Of a stretch of 64,000 nt of DNA, positions 46,365 to 58,366 are shown one piece after another. Under the pieces are notes generated by a model. It worked only from the letters and a program-made list of their open reading frames with translations, did not search any database and was not told where the DNA came from. The position numbers and the translations under genes are program-made. Within the stretch, counting starts at the first letter, position 1. Every line of letters begins with the position of its first letter. Source of the DNA: Catonia carolina (Eukaryota > Arthropoda > Insecta > Hemiptera > Achilidae); assembly GCA_035578175.1 (NCBI GenBank), contig JAQMRL010000001.1:55141553-55205552 (forward strand), read 5' to 3'.

Positions 46365-46870
46365 CTGTGAGTATCTTCGTTGTTGTCGAGGAGGTTAATG
46401 CAAAAATATTTTGGTATTCTTTTAACTTTTTTAAACGTTTATCTCTGCGTTGTTTAATTTGTTCTTTTATGAAGGGGAGGTTTAGATTGCTGTACAATGT
46501 TTCATTGGTTACATTTCATGAGGCTGCAGTGATCAGTCTCAGGCACTTTGATTGAAAACGATGCAGTATTTCTATATTTGATGAACTTACTGTACCCCAT
46601 AGCTCTAACTCATAAGTTCAAACTGGTTTGAGCATTAGTTTTTACGAGAACTTTATTTTTAAGAGAAAGTCAAAGAAGCAAAATATTCTTGCATTACTAT
46701 TTCTGTCAGTGAAACAATTATCCGTTAGTAGATCAATACCGCCAGAAATCAGATTGCGCTGAGTTAGGCAACTGAGGATATTTTAAGGTAAAGACTACGA
46801 ACTTTTTGAAGTGATTTTATTAATGACTTTATTTATACACTTAAGGTTTATTCCCAAACGATAAAAAAGT
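46365..46870 (-). pseudogene. Jockey-type LINE 3' fragment G
   Basis: From about 46650 down the minus strand: LKPV, a stop, TYELELWGTVSSSNIEILHRFQSKCLRLITAAS, a stop, NVTNETLYSNLNLPFIKEQI and a lysine-rich end. This is the thumb-to-C-terminus region of a Jockey protein. The segment 46660-46870 is probably upstream sequence of the same copy but is heavily shifted. Confidence 0.78.
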
Positions 46871-47100
46871 TAATTTCTAGCAAGCTATGAAAATTTCAAG
46901 AAACTCCCTATACTTTTAATGAGTCATGTTATCATTTACCGCGCACTAACTTCTGTCACCTCGGAAGGTTTCTTTGGGGTATGATTTACAAATTATTCCT
47001 TACTATTTTCTGTACACAAGTCTTACGTTACTGACCTGTTCGTTTTTTTTTTTTGAATTTTAATTAGGCCTACACCTGGTTATTTCCGTAAAGACCAAAC

Positions 47101-47200
47101 ATTTAGCGTGGTAGTCAGCGTAACTGATTTATTTCTATTTTATTTTTTTAAATGGGTTCTACACCAGAGGTCTTAGGTCCTATTCCGGGTTATAATTGGA
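47101..47200 (+). mobile_element. Degenerate SINE head
   Basis: Has an A-box-like TAGCGTGGTAGTCAGCGTAACTG, interrupted by a T-rich stretch, and a B-box-like TCTTAGGTCCTATTCCGGG. It resembles the head of the SINE at 47364. Weak. Confidence 0.35.
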
Positions 47201-47363
47201 AATTTATCATAACTCATTTTTATCTGACCATTCTTCATTGTCAGCATTATCATTAATTTTCTAAACGGGGTAGGCCAAAAAGAAATATAAACGTATATCT
47301 AAAATATAAAAATAATTTATATTTTATTTAAATATAAATATAATATTTATATTTTATTTAAAT

Positions 47364-47537
47364 GGCCGGCCCGTGGTGTAGTGGTCAGCGCAACTGGCTA
47401 CTATGCTGGGGTCCCGGGTTCGATTCCTGGTCAGGTCTGGCATTTTTTTCATCTGTAAATCACCACATATCATTACCTACGCACAAGCCTAAGGCTTATG
47501 TAGGCATCATCTCTCAATAAAAAAAATAAAAAAAAAA
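47364..47537 (+). mobile_element. Full-length tRNA-derived SINE, third family
   Basis: tRNA-like head with A-box GTGGTGTAGTGGTCAGCG and a perfect-looking B-box GGGTTCGATTCCT, then GGTCAGGTCTGGCAT, a T-run, and a 3' hairpin (AAGCCTAAGGCTT within a larger GCCTA/TAGGC pairing) before an A-rich tail. The upstream flank has a 28-bp AT-rich tandem duplication at about 47318-47363. Confidence 0.78.
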
Positions 47538-48353
47538 TTATTGAACATGTGATAAGCACTTTTATACTTTAAAGTAATTTTTTAGCTTAAATAGAAATAT
47601 GTCTTTTTTAATGTAAGTTTATCATGACTATTTTAATTTTCATGAAACGAGATGCTAAAAAATCATTTATATTATCCTGTAATTGTATTTTTAGTTTACA
47701 TGAACTATAACTTATTTGAACATCAACTGCTTTGAAATTTCAAAAGCCACAGAATCAGTTTTAACATGTGTTTTACATGTTATAATTGTGTTTTAACATG
47801 TAGTAATTCCAGAAACTATCTGAGAAACAAACTTTAGACCTTCCGCTTTGTAGTTGGCAGTACAGTAAAGGTTTATTGTTGAAAAGAGTTCACCTACTAA
47901 CTTCATTTTTTGACCAAAATTTTATCTTATAAATATTGGCATCTTTTAAAAAATAAAGTTAGATCTATTTACTAGAAAAACTACCAAGTTCATGGAATAT
48001 TAAAACACTTTTTGTTGTGACGAACTTTTTTGCCATCTCCATGAGAGCTACAGTATATCTGTTTCGTTCCGGTTTTGAGCTCATCTGTAAATTTTTAGAA
48101 AATGGAGTAAACAGGTTAACACTCTTCATCAACGTTTTACTGTACTACTATATCTACTGATAAATGTTAATTTTTCAAATAAGGTTGTATTAAGAAGGGC
48201 GGTTTTACATAGTTTTTTCACTCAAATCTAGTATAAAATCATAATATTTAATCTTTTTTTTGTATTTTATTTTTAATGGACCAATATTGAATATCACAAA
48301 CTAATTTATATATCGAATCTAGGGTAATGAATAACGTATTACAGTAAAATATA
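47538..48353. other. No feature seen
   Basis: AT-rich; no coding or repeat signal recognised. Confidence 0.5.
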
Positions 48354-48447
48354 AAACATGTTTTTTGGGGTTCAGGGGGTCTGAAAACATGTAGATCCGG
48401 TGAAAACTCGATTTCGAAAAATCGACAAGAAAACAATACTTTTCTTC
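48354..48447 (-). repeat. Dispersed repeat B, copy 3
   Basis: Only the first ~90 bp of the repeat, on the minus strand: GTATTGTTTTC, CGATTTTTCGAAATCG, TTTTCACCGGATCTAC, CAGACCCCCTGAACCCC, AACATGTTTT. Very close to copy 1, then homology ends abruptly. Confidence 0.8.
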
Positions 48448-51400
48448 TTATAAATTCATATAGGCAAGAGAAAGTAAAAATTTAATTTATTTAATGTTTT
48501 GTGGTCACAGTCCAATTATTATTAATAGTAAACGTGTAAAGTAAAACTAAAAATTATTTTACAAAATGTGATCGTCTTAATTTTTTAAAGTCAATTGCAA
48601 CTAAAATTAAATAGTTTATAAAAGTATATTATAAAATAAAATTAAAAAAATTCAGGGTAGATCTTTTACTATTACAATTCTATAACTTAATATTATTGTT
48701 TCCTACTGTCTGAATCAGTTATTAATTATGTAATTGTATCACTGATGCAGAAAATTATTGGTTTACAGTTCCATGACACAGAACTTCACTGGATACTGAT
48801 ATTATCTTTACCGGTATGGTATAATTTAAGCAAAATTACTGAATTGCATTACATTAGAGAGAACTGATTACATTAGAGAGAATTGCATTAGAGAGAACGT
48901 GCTTTTAAAAGTCGTATACAAGTAAGTTTAAGTTACCATTTAACTTATTTAAAATCATTATTCAGTAAATATTAATAAAGTATAAACATTTTAGCATATA
49001 GAATCATAAAATAAATTACAGAAGCAATGAGAGTAAATGGAAAACCAGATCGATAAGTATATAGAGTAGAATATTAAAACTGCTACCTATTAGTATAGGT
49101 TGAGCGTGACCTTAGTTGGCTATGGACATCAATCGACAGTCTCAAAATAAGCGTTCAGTACACTAATGAGCGAGTGGAATTCTTGTAATATCTGATACAC
49201 ATATGACGGTTATTTCTGATTTATTATAATGTATTTAATAATGCCTACATCTACTCAAAAATTTTAAACTTCATACTCCAATAAAAAATGTAATAGTCTC
49301 TTATTATGATATCGCATTTCGTTTTATATTCTAAAAAATAATTTAATCATTGGCAAGAGATTTTTGAATTTTCTATCTATTACATTTTCTATTAAAACAT
49401 ATAGAGGTAAACTGTAATGAACATGCATGCACAAAGCAAATTAATTGTTGTGTTATAGCTTATTTAAAGTAAAGGAAACTTGTTCAGTTTGTATATACTA
49501 GTGGTTGAGAGGAAGGATTATCTGCAACATCATCATTTCCGGCTAAAATATAGCCCAAACCAATGAAGTACTGTAGTGAGAATCACAGAAATGCGAGCTT
49601 CCTACGATTTCGGAGATCAGATTTATCACTTTTTATCGATTTATTACATTAAAGTCGTTTAACCGAGTTGAGTTGCAACTCTCTTTGAATATTGTTGCCG
49701 CTTCACCAACGTTTCAATCTTGTGTAAATAAAGTCTAGTTTTGTAAATTTACTTTTGTTGACCTTTCATTGATTCTTATTTTTGTCAGGACTACTAAATA
49801 ATGAAAGGTAAAATCGTTTCAATAGTTACTGCTCTTGCAAATTTATTTACGTTCAGCAAAATTAAATCAATAAAGATTATACATAATAAACAATAGAATA
49901 TAACAAGATAAGTTTAGGTTACACATTTAATCGAAAAGTATTTAATTATATTAACAATTAAATCACAGCCTCTTCAAAATCATCAGCATGAGAAATTAAA
50001 CCAATACAACGAAACAGGAAGTTTACATACAACGATAACCATTAAAACCACGCATAACTCGTACAGTTTACCAGTTATGGTTAAGGAAAACAACTAAATA
50101 GATACTTTAGAATCGATATTAAATGTTGAAATAAGCAAACCAATATCGATCAGGAAATATTTAATATGATGAGGAGATATTGGTTGCTATTCCACAAAGC
50201 AATAATGTAAACATTGCTATCGTAAATGTAGTAATGGTAGCTGTTACGTGCAAGCTCACAACTCTGTATTTAGTAATATTAACTAATATAATTAAATGAA
50301 ATGGTTTATTATCAAACTTTTTGAGTTCTTGTACTAATATTGGGCGTTAGTAACAATGTTATGTTCAGATTATGGTTACACTTTCAGTTTACTTGAACCA
50401 ATATAATCTGAAAGAATGACGATAAGATTAAATATAAATGCCTCAAGTACAATGCAATTGGATAACACCTTTTGTGTTATCAAAAGTATTTCAGTATTTA
50501 GTTTTCATAGTAGCATATTTAAATTTTTCCAACAACCGAAAAGTAAGCAAAAAACGAATGAGAGATGATAATATTCTGGAAAAAGATTACATAAAATAAA
50601 GGTAAATTTTTTAATTAGGCCTACCTAATTTATTTGGAAGTTCTTTCTTCAAAATTTTACGCAAATAAACTTAGAAATGTCTTGAAGGGGTTTCGAAGTA
50701 ATTACATCCACCTTTGACATTTTATTATTGAAATTAATATTAAGAAAATTACATCATTCTGTAAAGTTTTGTACGAGTGAACCTCGACTGAGTTTTCTTG
50801 CTATTAGTTTGATGTACAACAAATGGTACATTCTCAAGCACAAAGTAAAGCTTTCTGAAACTTTTAACTTTGTTTCTTTTACGTCGACTCTATTATTAAG
50901 TTACGACTTATTAATTACGACATGTGGATTAATTTTTGTGTACTTTCCGTTTTGTTATATGAATAAAAGTTTCAATGAAATTAAAATGTCATGAAGAACA
51001 AGATATTCATTTATAATCTAATTATTATTATTTAAAAAAGGTAAATAATAGCTTATTTCGTACGCAATATAACAGAATGACATTTTGGATAAAAGAAAAA
51101 TTGAAACAATTGAATCAAATAAAATGATCCCCTGTACGTGAGTAAATATCTGTTGATGAGTTTTTTATTTTACGAGGACCATTAAAAAAATAGATATTTT
51201 TTCCTTAAAAGCGGCAGAGATTCCATTCAGTGTATTATTGTTTTTTAAAAAAGCTTTTTCTACACTTTTTTGTTCATCAAAGCTTATGAAAAAATATAAA
51301 ATCTGCTATTTTGGAGAGGTTTGTTGCAGTTCTAAATTTATACTTCAATGTTTTCTTTAGAATTTTAAGATGACAGGTCAGCACTTTACCTTCAAATATA

Positions 51401-54176
51401 AATTTCTTAATTGGATCTTACAGGATCTTCCGAAGGACCAAAATATAATGGGAGCTTGTATCCTAGACCATAAGATAAATCATTTTTGTGAGTACATCCT
51501 AAAATTAATTTTTATGCTGAGAATTTCAAAAAAAGTATTTGAATGATAACAAACTTTGATAAGTTTATTCACACAAAATCAGTTATGTTTTGTTCTAATC
51601 ACATTGAAGTTATGTTTTTGTAATTTTTATTAATATACTTGTGATGAATTATATTAACAATTTTATAAAAATCTCTTCAGTTTACATTTAAATTATTAAT
51701 GTTAACAGCTTCGTAGTTTACCGACTGTGGTAAGTTTAGAAATATTATAGTCTGAGTTTAACGTGTTCAAAGTTTGCAGCCATAGCTAGAAAGTTAACCT
51801 TGAAAATATCCTAATCTAATACAAAGTTTATAATATTTCGTATTAAATATCAACATTTCGTATTGCCGTACTGCCGTTTAATGAAAAAGATTTCTCATAT
51901 TAGTCGTACAAATATGTGAAAAAGTGAGATTAATGCTAGGCAATTTCTTTCATAAAAATAAAATGTAAAAGAGTTCTTTGAAATTTAAAGGACCCCTCCA
52001 TCTGTGACAGTTGCAAGGTCTACTTCAACCGACTTTTTAAAGGTAAATATTCTCAATTTCGTGGGGTATGTACATTTCTTTTTAGTATACACCGATTACT
52101 TCAAGATACTTTACACGATTTAGATGATTTTTTATTTTTATTTTCAGGAATAAACACTTCATCTAAATCAGATTTGTACTTTTCATAAACCTACAAAACA
52201 CACAAAAAGTGTTTACTATTTGTAAATTAAACATATTTACAATATTTTTACGTTTATGTTCGTAATACATTGTACCGGTGAATCTGTAGCAATAATTACG
52301 AAAAATATGATTTTTACGGTATTTGACAGATGCTAAATTTAACAAACTAAAAATTTTGGTTTTGTAAACAAATTCAAATCGACTTTAAAAACACAAATAT
52401 GGAAAACCGTAATGGAAAAGAAAAAGTAAGGTATTTTCAAATTATTATTTAAATATTCTTGCCAATACTACTTTTGAAGGTAATATAAAGCCATCCAAGC
52501 CAAACAAAATCATAAATTATAGTAACATATTTAAAAGTTTCTTTGAAATAATAGCAAACAAATGTAATTTACTACTTTTATAATTTTTAATACTATGAAA
52601 GTACTATACGATATTTGATGTACTTACTTTCTTATATGAGTGTAAAAAGAACTTGGGTCGTGCCAAGAGAACGAGACTGCAAATACAATAAGCTGAGATG
52701 CGGTTTATGAGCTCAACGGCTGGTTGCACCATGTGAGATATGAAAAGAAATATAAGTGTGAAAAGGGAAATAAAAGTACTTCCTGTATTGTAAAACATCT
52801 ATTAGCAAAAGAACAGTACCCACACGGAAAAATCCAGGAAGATCGACTAGCAGCAAGAGTATTAAAATCTAGACAGGTGGTCGATGGGAACTAGAAAGTT
52901 TCTTCTAGTAGATATAAGCTTGAACAGACTAAATAGTCTAAACGTGAAACGGGGTAGAAAAAGAACTTCTGTGGCCTGACACCGACTTCAAAATTATTAT
53001 TGATGAAAGTTTATAATCAAATAATCCTCAAAAATAACTTTCAAGTTCTTTTTTCTCTTTCTTCTTTATCAGTCTATCATTATCTAGCGTTGGATGTGGG
53101 ACTGCTTTTGCCTACGCAATTTTTTGCTCTGCAGGAATCAGTAATTTTCAAATTAATAATCCTACAATCCCTAACTCTATTTTTTATTTTTTTTCCTTTG
53201 TAGTAATTTTTGATTTTTTTTAAATACGGTTTATTTTTAATTAAATTTTTACACTTTAATGTTATTGTATATAAAATAAGTTAATATAAATTTGATCTTC
53301 TATACGACAAGATGGTGTAGTGACTTCCTAACGTAGTAAGTGAAGTAAAACAATAATTCTGTAGAGTGAATCATTAATAAGTTTTTGACGTGTTTTCCTT
53401 TGACGACTGTTTGTTGTACTAGCCTTTGTTTGGCTAGATTAAGGATTGAGTCCCGTGTCCACACAAAATAATAATTTACCTTGTTTCTTTAAGAGAACGG
53501 GAATGACGTACTCTAATCTAGTATTCGTAGTAGTGTTAATAAATTTCCCCTTTTTACCTAACCAAGAATTTATTAGCTTAAGTCCATTAAATTACTCGAT
53601 TAATCAGTCGACAAAGTGCGTCAGGTCTGAATAGTTGCAATTGTGCCACACAAAACAAGCAATTTATGTATTTGTTTACAAACAATACGTTTTTTATTGC
53701 TTCCTTCTTACTGTACCTACAATATTTAAACAAATATTTGGAAAAGAACAATGCAACGAAGAAATTAAATTAGGTGGTTCACTGTATAAATAAATTTACT
53801 AAATAAATCAATTGAAAAAGTATAATATGAAAAACCAGCCCAATATGAGCAGTGAAAACTAATTATTTTTAAATAATATGTTTGCAGACCAAACCACTGC
53901 CTTTTATGATTAAAATTAGCTCGAGCTAAAAAATTTAACAATTTGACAGGCATTCAAATGTGTATTTTGATTCACAATGATTTTTGTATTTTACTGTTTT
54001 GTTTGTAGTTTTATATTCGAAGAGATTTTGAATACAGTCACTGTGAATTGAAATTTGAGAAACGTTAGTTAATAAAATGAAAATGAATGTTGCAATTGCC
54101 AGGGAAGACTCGGTTTCTCTGCATTGTCAGGAAAATAGTTCCTTGAAAGATATAACAGAAAGATAAGAATTATCTA
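48448..54176. other. Long AT-rich stretch, no gene seen
   Basis: No convincing coding frames. At 48846-48899 CATTAGAGAGAA(C/T) is repeated three times in about 55 bp. Otherwise nothing recognised. Confidence 0.5.
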
Positions 54177-54180
54177 TTCT

Positions 54181-54191
54181 ACGTTACTTAA
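54181..54191. repeat. Target-site duplication of RTE element, left
   Basis: ACGTTACTTAA, repeated at 57313-57323 beyond the element's AAG-type tail. Confidence 0.88.
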
Positions 54192-57100
54192 CCCTTTGCC
54201 CTTCTACGTTACCCCTTTGCCCTGGAGTTTGGAAACGGGCTCCAAAGGCGGATGAACTGCGAAAGGCGGTCAACGGCATAGAGATGAGGAAGAGAAGAAG
54301 GACGAGCACCTCATTAAAGATCTAGGTTGGATAAGTCCTAGTAAAATCTTATGGCTATGCTTGCAACGAAACTAAATTCCGGAGGTTTAAATAGCTCCTC
54401 ACTCGGGTCTCCGGGAGAAGCAGTTACAAGTTTGACAGAAAGATTACAGTGTCAAGAAGAGATCAGGATTGGTACGTGGAACGTGAAGACGATGAGTCAG
54501 GGTGGTAAGGTCCACAATGCAATACAGGAGATGACACGGATGAAATTGAGTATCATGGGAGTATGTGAAATGCGATGGCCAGGCTCAGGTTCCCTCAACA
54601 TACAAGACCACCAAGTTTACTACTCTGGAACAGATGATGGCAGGCATGAACTTGGAGTGGGGTTTATAATGACAAGGGGAGTAGCAAAATGTGTAGACAA
54701 TGTCATTCCGGTTTCATCAAGAGTGATGCTGGTGCAACTCAAGGCAAGACCTGTGAACATAAATGTCATTCAAGTGTATGCACCAACAACTGATGGAACA
54801 GATGAAGAGGTTGAAGAGTTCTACAATGGTATCAACCAAATGATGAGAAAACTTAAGAAACAGGATTTGACAATTGTCATGGGAGATTTCAATGCGAAAC
54901 TTGGAGCAGGCAGAACGTCAAGTTCTGTGGGACCTTTTGGACTGGGAAATCGAAATGCTCGTGGAGATAGTTTGGAGACTTTTGCTGAGTCTCATGAGTT
55001 AGTGGTGATGAACACTTGGTTTAAGCTTCACCCAAGAAAGTTGTACACATGGAAATCTCCAATGGATAGACCAGGGAGGATTGTAAGAAACCAGATAGAT
55101 TTTTTACTGGTTAATAGAAGATTTCGGAACAGTTGTATATCTGTTAAAACATATCCAGGTGCAGATATACAATCTGACCACACCCCTTTGGTTGGAAAGT
55201 TTAAAGTTAGATTGAAACGAGTTACATCCCGGAAAGTGAAAAGCTACGATCTTAGAAAACTAAAAGATCCCGTCATGCAGCAGATGGTGAAGAGTACCTT
55301 GAATGAAGGTTTGAAGGAGGGACCAAATGTGGGAAGTACAGAGGGAGGACTTGCTGCAATACAGGAAGTAGTGAGAGGTGTGAAGGATCAATATCTGAGG
55401 AAGGACTCAGGGAAACGGAAATTATGGATGACTGATGAAATACTGGAACTCATGGAACAGAGGAAGTGTCACAAGGGCAATCTCACTGAGTACAGGAAAA
55501 TGCAGATTATCATTAGAAATAAGATAAGAGAGGCCAAGGAGAGGGAAAAAATTGAGCAGTGTCAGGAGATAGAGTTCCATCAAAGACGATATGATAGTTT
55601 CAATGTCCATCGTAAGGTGAGGGAAGTGGCAGGGAGGTTTCGGAGGGGTAATATTGGTCGAATGGCTGATGGTGATGGTAATTTGGTCATTGACAGGGAG
55701 GAGAAGAAGACTGTTTGGGAACAATATTTGAAGGATTTATTCCATGACCTCAGAGCACAACAACCTGTCATGGAAGACAGCACTGGACCCAAAATTCTCT
55801 TGGAGGAGGTGACTGCAGCTGTCAAACAGATGAGGGATGGAAAAGCAACAGGCCCAGATGAAGTTCCAACAGAATTATTGAAGTTGCTTGATGAGGAAAA
55901 TATGAAGACAATAACAGAAATCTTCAACTTTGTATACTCAACTGGGGAAATCCCAACACAGTGGCTAAAATCAGAATTCATTGCGATTCCAAAAAGGGCA
56001 GGTGCAAAAGTCTGTGAGGATTACCGAACTATCAGTTTAATGAGCCACATGTTGAAATTGTTTTTAAAAATCATCCACAAAAGAATCTATCACACATGTG
56101 AGGAGCAGATCGCACCAAATCAATTTGGTTTTGTGAAGGCTGTGGGCACAAGGGAGGCTTTGTTTGGTTTGCAGGTTTTGTTTCAGAGATGCAGAGATGT
56201 GGGTTGTAATGTTTTCGCATGTCTGATTGATTATAAAAAAGCATTTGACCGTGTTCGACATGAGAAAATGATGGATGTACTGAGGAGAACTGGAATTGAT
56301 GGAAAAGACCTAAGAATAATAGCTAACTTGTACTGGAATCAGACTGCGGTCCTCAGAGTAGATGGAGATCATACAGATCAGGTGCAGATCCTGCGTGGAG
56401 TGAGACAGGGTTGCATTATATCTCCAATTATTTTCAATCTATACTCAGAACACATCTTTAGGGAGGCGCTTGGAGACATGGATGTTGGTATCTCAATAAA
56501 TGGAGTCAAGCTCAACAATTTACGTTATGCTGATGATACCATAGTGTTTTCTGATTCAATAGAGGGCCTGCAGGGTTTGATGGATAGGATCACAGAAACA
56601 AGTAAAGTATATGGACTTGATATAAATATTAACAAAACAAAGCTTATGGTCATTAGCAAAGAAAACATTGGAGGGGCAGAACTGTACATCAATCAGACAA
56701 GAATTGAAAGAGTCCCACAATACACCTACTTGGGAACGGTGATCAATGAGTCATGGGACAATTCCCAGGAGATCCGATGCCGTATTGGAAAAGCCAAAAG
56801 TGCTTTCTTAACAATGGGTTCAGTGTTTAAGAGCCGTGACCTCACCCTAAATACAAAGCTAAGACTCCTCAAAGGTTATGTATATTCAGTGCTTCTGTAT
56901 GGTGTAGAATCATGGACCCTAAAGGAGGATACAATATCGAGGCTCCATGCATTTGAGTTATGGCTGTACAGAAGGATCCTGAGGATACCATGGACCGATA
57001 GGGTTACCAACCAAGAGGTACTAAAGAGGATGAATACAGCACCAGAACTGGTCAACCTCATCAAATGTCGAAAGCTGGAATATTTAGGTCACATAATGCG

Positions 57101-57312
57101 CAATCAAGGCAGGTATGAACTATTGCAGAGCATATTACAAGGGAAAATAGAAGGCAGGAGAGCCCCAGGACGAAGAAGAATTTCCTGGTTGGCTAACCTT
57201 AGAGCCTGGTTCGGAAAGACCTCCACCCAATTGTTCAGGAGCGCAACCAACAAAGTAATAATAGCCAGAATGATCGCCAACGTTCGGAACGGACAGGCAC
57301 CCTAAGAAGAAG
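54192..57312 (+). mobile_element. Full-length RTE-type LINE
   Basis: A 3.1-kb non-LTR retrotransposon: ~160-bp 5' UTR, one 984-codon gene, and a very short 3' end (TAAGAAGAAG) as is usual for RTE elements with short repeat tails. An 11-bp target-site duplication flanks it. The first bases are doubled: (A)CCCTTTGCCC occurs at 54191-54201 and again from 54212, separated by TTCTACGTTAC, which is itself a copy of the target at 54177-54187. A short hairpin (TTTGGA with TCCAAA) lies at 54228-54246. Confidence 0.92.
54351..57305 (+). CDS. RTE-type endonuclease/reverse transcriptase, intact
   Basis: 984 residues, no stop or shift. The N-terminal APE-type endonuclease, which nicks target DNA, spans about 37-285: GTWNVK (N44), CEMRW (catalytic E73), QVYAPT (143), MGDFNAK (D179, N181), QIDFLL (D250) and SDHTPL (S275-H277). 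The reverse transcriptase spans about 480-790: GPDEVP (501), DYRTISLMSH (557), LIDYKKAFD (D627), RGVRQGCIISP (682) and YADD (726-729). A C-terminal region with YLGTVI, SVLLYGVESW and KLEYLGHIMR ends in a basic GRRAPGRRRISWL segment. An in-frame TAA two codons upstream supports the first ATG at 54351. The frame ends seven bases before the target duplication. All catalytic residues are present, so the enzyme is plausibly active; the BovB/RTE lineage is the best fit. Confidence 0.95.
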   Translation: MAMLATKLNSGGLNSSSLGSPGEAVTSLTERLQCQEEIRIGTWNVKTMSQGGKVHNAIQEMTRMKLSIMGVCEMRWPGSGSLNIQDHQVYYSGTDDGRHELGVGFIMTRGVAKCVDNVIPVSSRVMLVQLKARPVNINVIQVYAPTTDGTDEEVEEFYNGINQMMRKLKKQDLTIVMGDFNAKLGAGRTSSSVGPFGLGNRNARGDSLETFAESHELVVMNTWFKLHPRKLYTWKSPMDRPGRIVRNQIDFLLVNRRFRNSCISVKTYPGADIQSDHTPLVGKFKVRLKRVTSRKVKSYDLRKLKDPVMQQMVKSTLNEGLKEGPNVGSTEGGLAAIQEVVRGVKDQYLRKDSGKRKLWMTDEILELMEQRKCHKGNLTEYRKMQIIIRNKIREAKEREKIEQCQEIEFHQRRYDSFNVHRKVREVAGRFRRGNIGRMADGDGNLVIDREEKKTVWEQYLKDLFHDLRAQQPVMEDSTGPKILLEEVTAAVKQMRDGKATGPDEVPTELLKLLDEENMKTITEIFNFVYSTGEIPTQWLKSEFIAIPKRAGAKVCEDYRTISLMSHMLKLFLKIIHKRIYHTCEEQIAPNQFGFVKAVGTREALFGLQVLFQRCRDVGCNVFACLIDYKKAFDRVRHEKMMDVLRRTGIDGKDLRIIANLYWNQTAVLRVDGDHTDQVQILRGVRQGCIISPIIFNLYSEHIFREALGDMDVGISINGVKLNNLRYADDTIVFSDSIEGLQGLMDRITETSKVYGLDININKTKLMVISKENIGGAELYINQTRIERVPQYTYLGTVINESWDNSQEIRCRIGKAKSAFLTMGSVFKSRDLTLNTKLRLLKGYVYSVLLYGVESWTLKEDTISRLHAFELWLYRRILRIPWTDRVTNQEVLKRMNTAPELVNLIKCRKLEYLGHIMRNQGRYELLQSILQGKIEGRRAPGRRRISWLANLRAWFGKTSTQLFRSATNKVIIARMIANVRNGQAP

Positions 57313-57323
57313 ACGTTACTTAA
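57313..57323. repeat. Target-site duplication of RTE element, right
   Basis: ACGTTACTTAA, identical to 54181-54191. Confidence 0.88.
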
Positions 57324-57475
57324 ATAAACGCGATTGTCTGTCGTGTAATGGTTACAGATAACAAAGTAATGTTAGGTACCAAGTTTTAAGTAGCTGTATA
57401 AATTTGATGTTGATATTAATAGGTTTTAAAAGAGTTCTAATAGAAAAATGCGAAGCATGTTAGCCGTTTACAAAT

Positions 57476-58366
57476 ATGAGTAAGAGCCGTTTGGTCATTG
57501 AAAAATATATTTGTTAAACAAAGGTTTTATTAGTAGTTTTAGTTCCATACGAATATCTCAGTTTTCTTCATAGTCACCGTTCGCTGTTAAGCTCTTTTCG
57601 TAACGCTACACCAGCTTTTGTAATCCCTCTTCATAGCAGTTCACCACTAGAAATTGAACCAGTTGACAATGGCAGTCATTAGATTATCCCATATTTTTCC
57701 CCGTTGTTACAGTAAACGTTACATAAAAATGTATACTAAAGAATGCAGAAAAAAGAGCCAATGAAACGGGCCATTTAAATTCACCAATACCAAAAAAATT
57801 CAAGTAATCTACTTACTTGAGTTAGAAAATGATGGTTACCGTTTTTGGAACGAAAAGAGCGTTCTTTTGGCTAATTCCCTGGAATGTGTAGCTTACAACT
57901 GACATGTACTTCAAAACCTCAGCAAACTGAGATATACATGATCCAAAATTGATAGCCCGGTAATAATTATCATCCGTAATGAAGCGCGTCCTCACACTGC
58001 TGCTCGATAAAAAAAGAGTAAATATTTTGGTTGGGAACTCTTTGATTACTCACCAAACAATTCCCGCCTTGCACCTAGCCATTCTTTCCACTTCTAGTAC
58101 TTGAAATAGTGGCTTGGTGGGCAACGGTTTGAAGACGATGAGGAATTCAAAACTGTAGTTTTCAACTGGCTTAATTCCCCAGCGGCAAACTTCTATGCGG
58201 AGGATTAACGAAGCTGGTACAGCGATAGGAAAACAACTTAGAAGTAAACGGTGACTATGTAAAAAAGTGAAGTAGGTTTGTGGGATAATTAAACCGTCAA
58301 TAAAACTTTTTCTAACAAAGATGTTTTTTGTTTTTAACCAAATGACTCTTACTTCACAAATATGCC
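57476..58366. mobile_element. Fold-back element derived from a mariner 3' end
   Basis: The arms 57476-57680 and 58165-58366 are long imperfect inverted repeats: AGTAAGAG(C/T)C(G/A)TTTGGT at the outside, then TTTTATT, CATAGTCACCGTT and CTACACCAGCTT/CTGTACCAGCTT further in. Each arm encodes, reading outward, the same mariner-type transposase C-terminus: the left arm on the minus strand (CYEEGLQKLV, stop, RYEKSLTANGDYEEN) and the right arm on the plus strand (LTKLVQR, stop, ENNLEVNGDYVKK). The ~480-bp middle has no clear second transposase part. So two copies of one mariner end were joined in opposite directions. The arms have diverged strongly, so the event is old. Confidence 0.72.

Noticed and set aside
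47364..47440. Possible tRNA gene
   Set aside because: A- and B-boxes are good, but no cloverleaf acceptor stem closes and a SINE body with A-rich tail follows.
55422..57064. Minus-strand frames of 62-133 codons under the RTE gene
   Set aside because: They are antisense shadows of the intact plus-strand gene, without motifs of their own.
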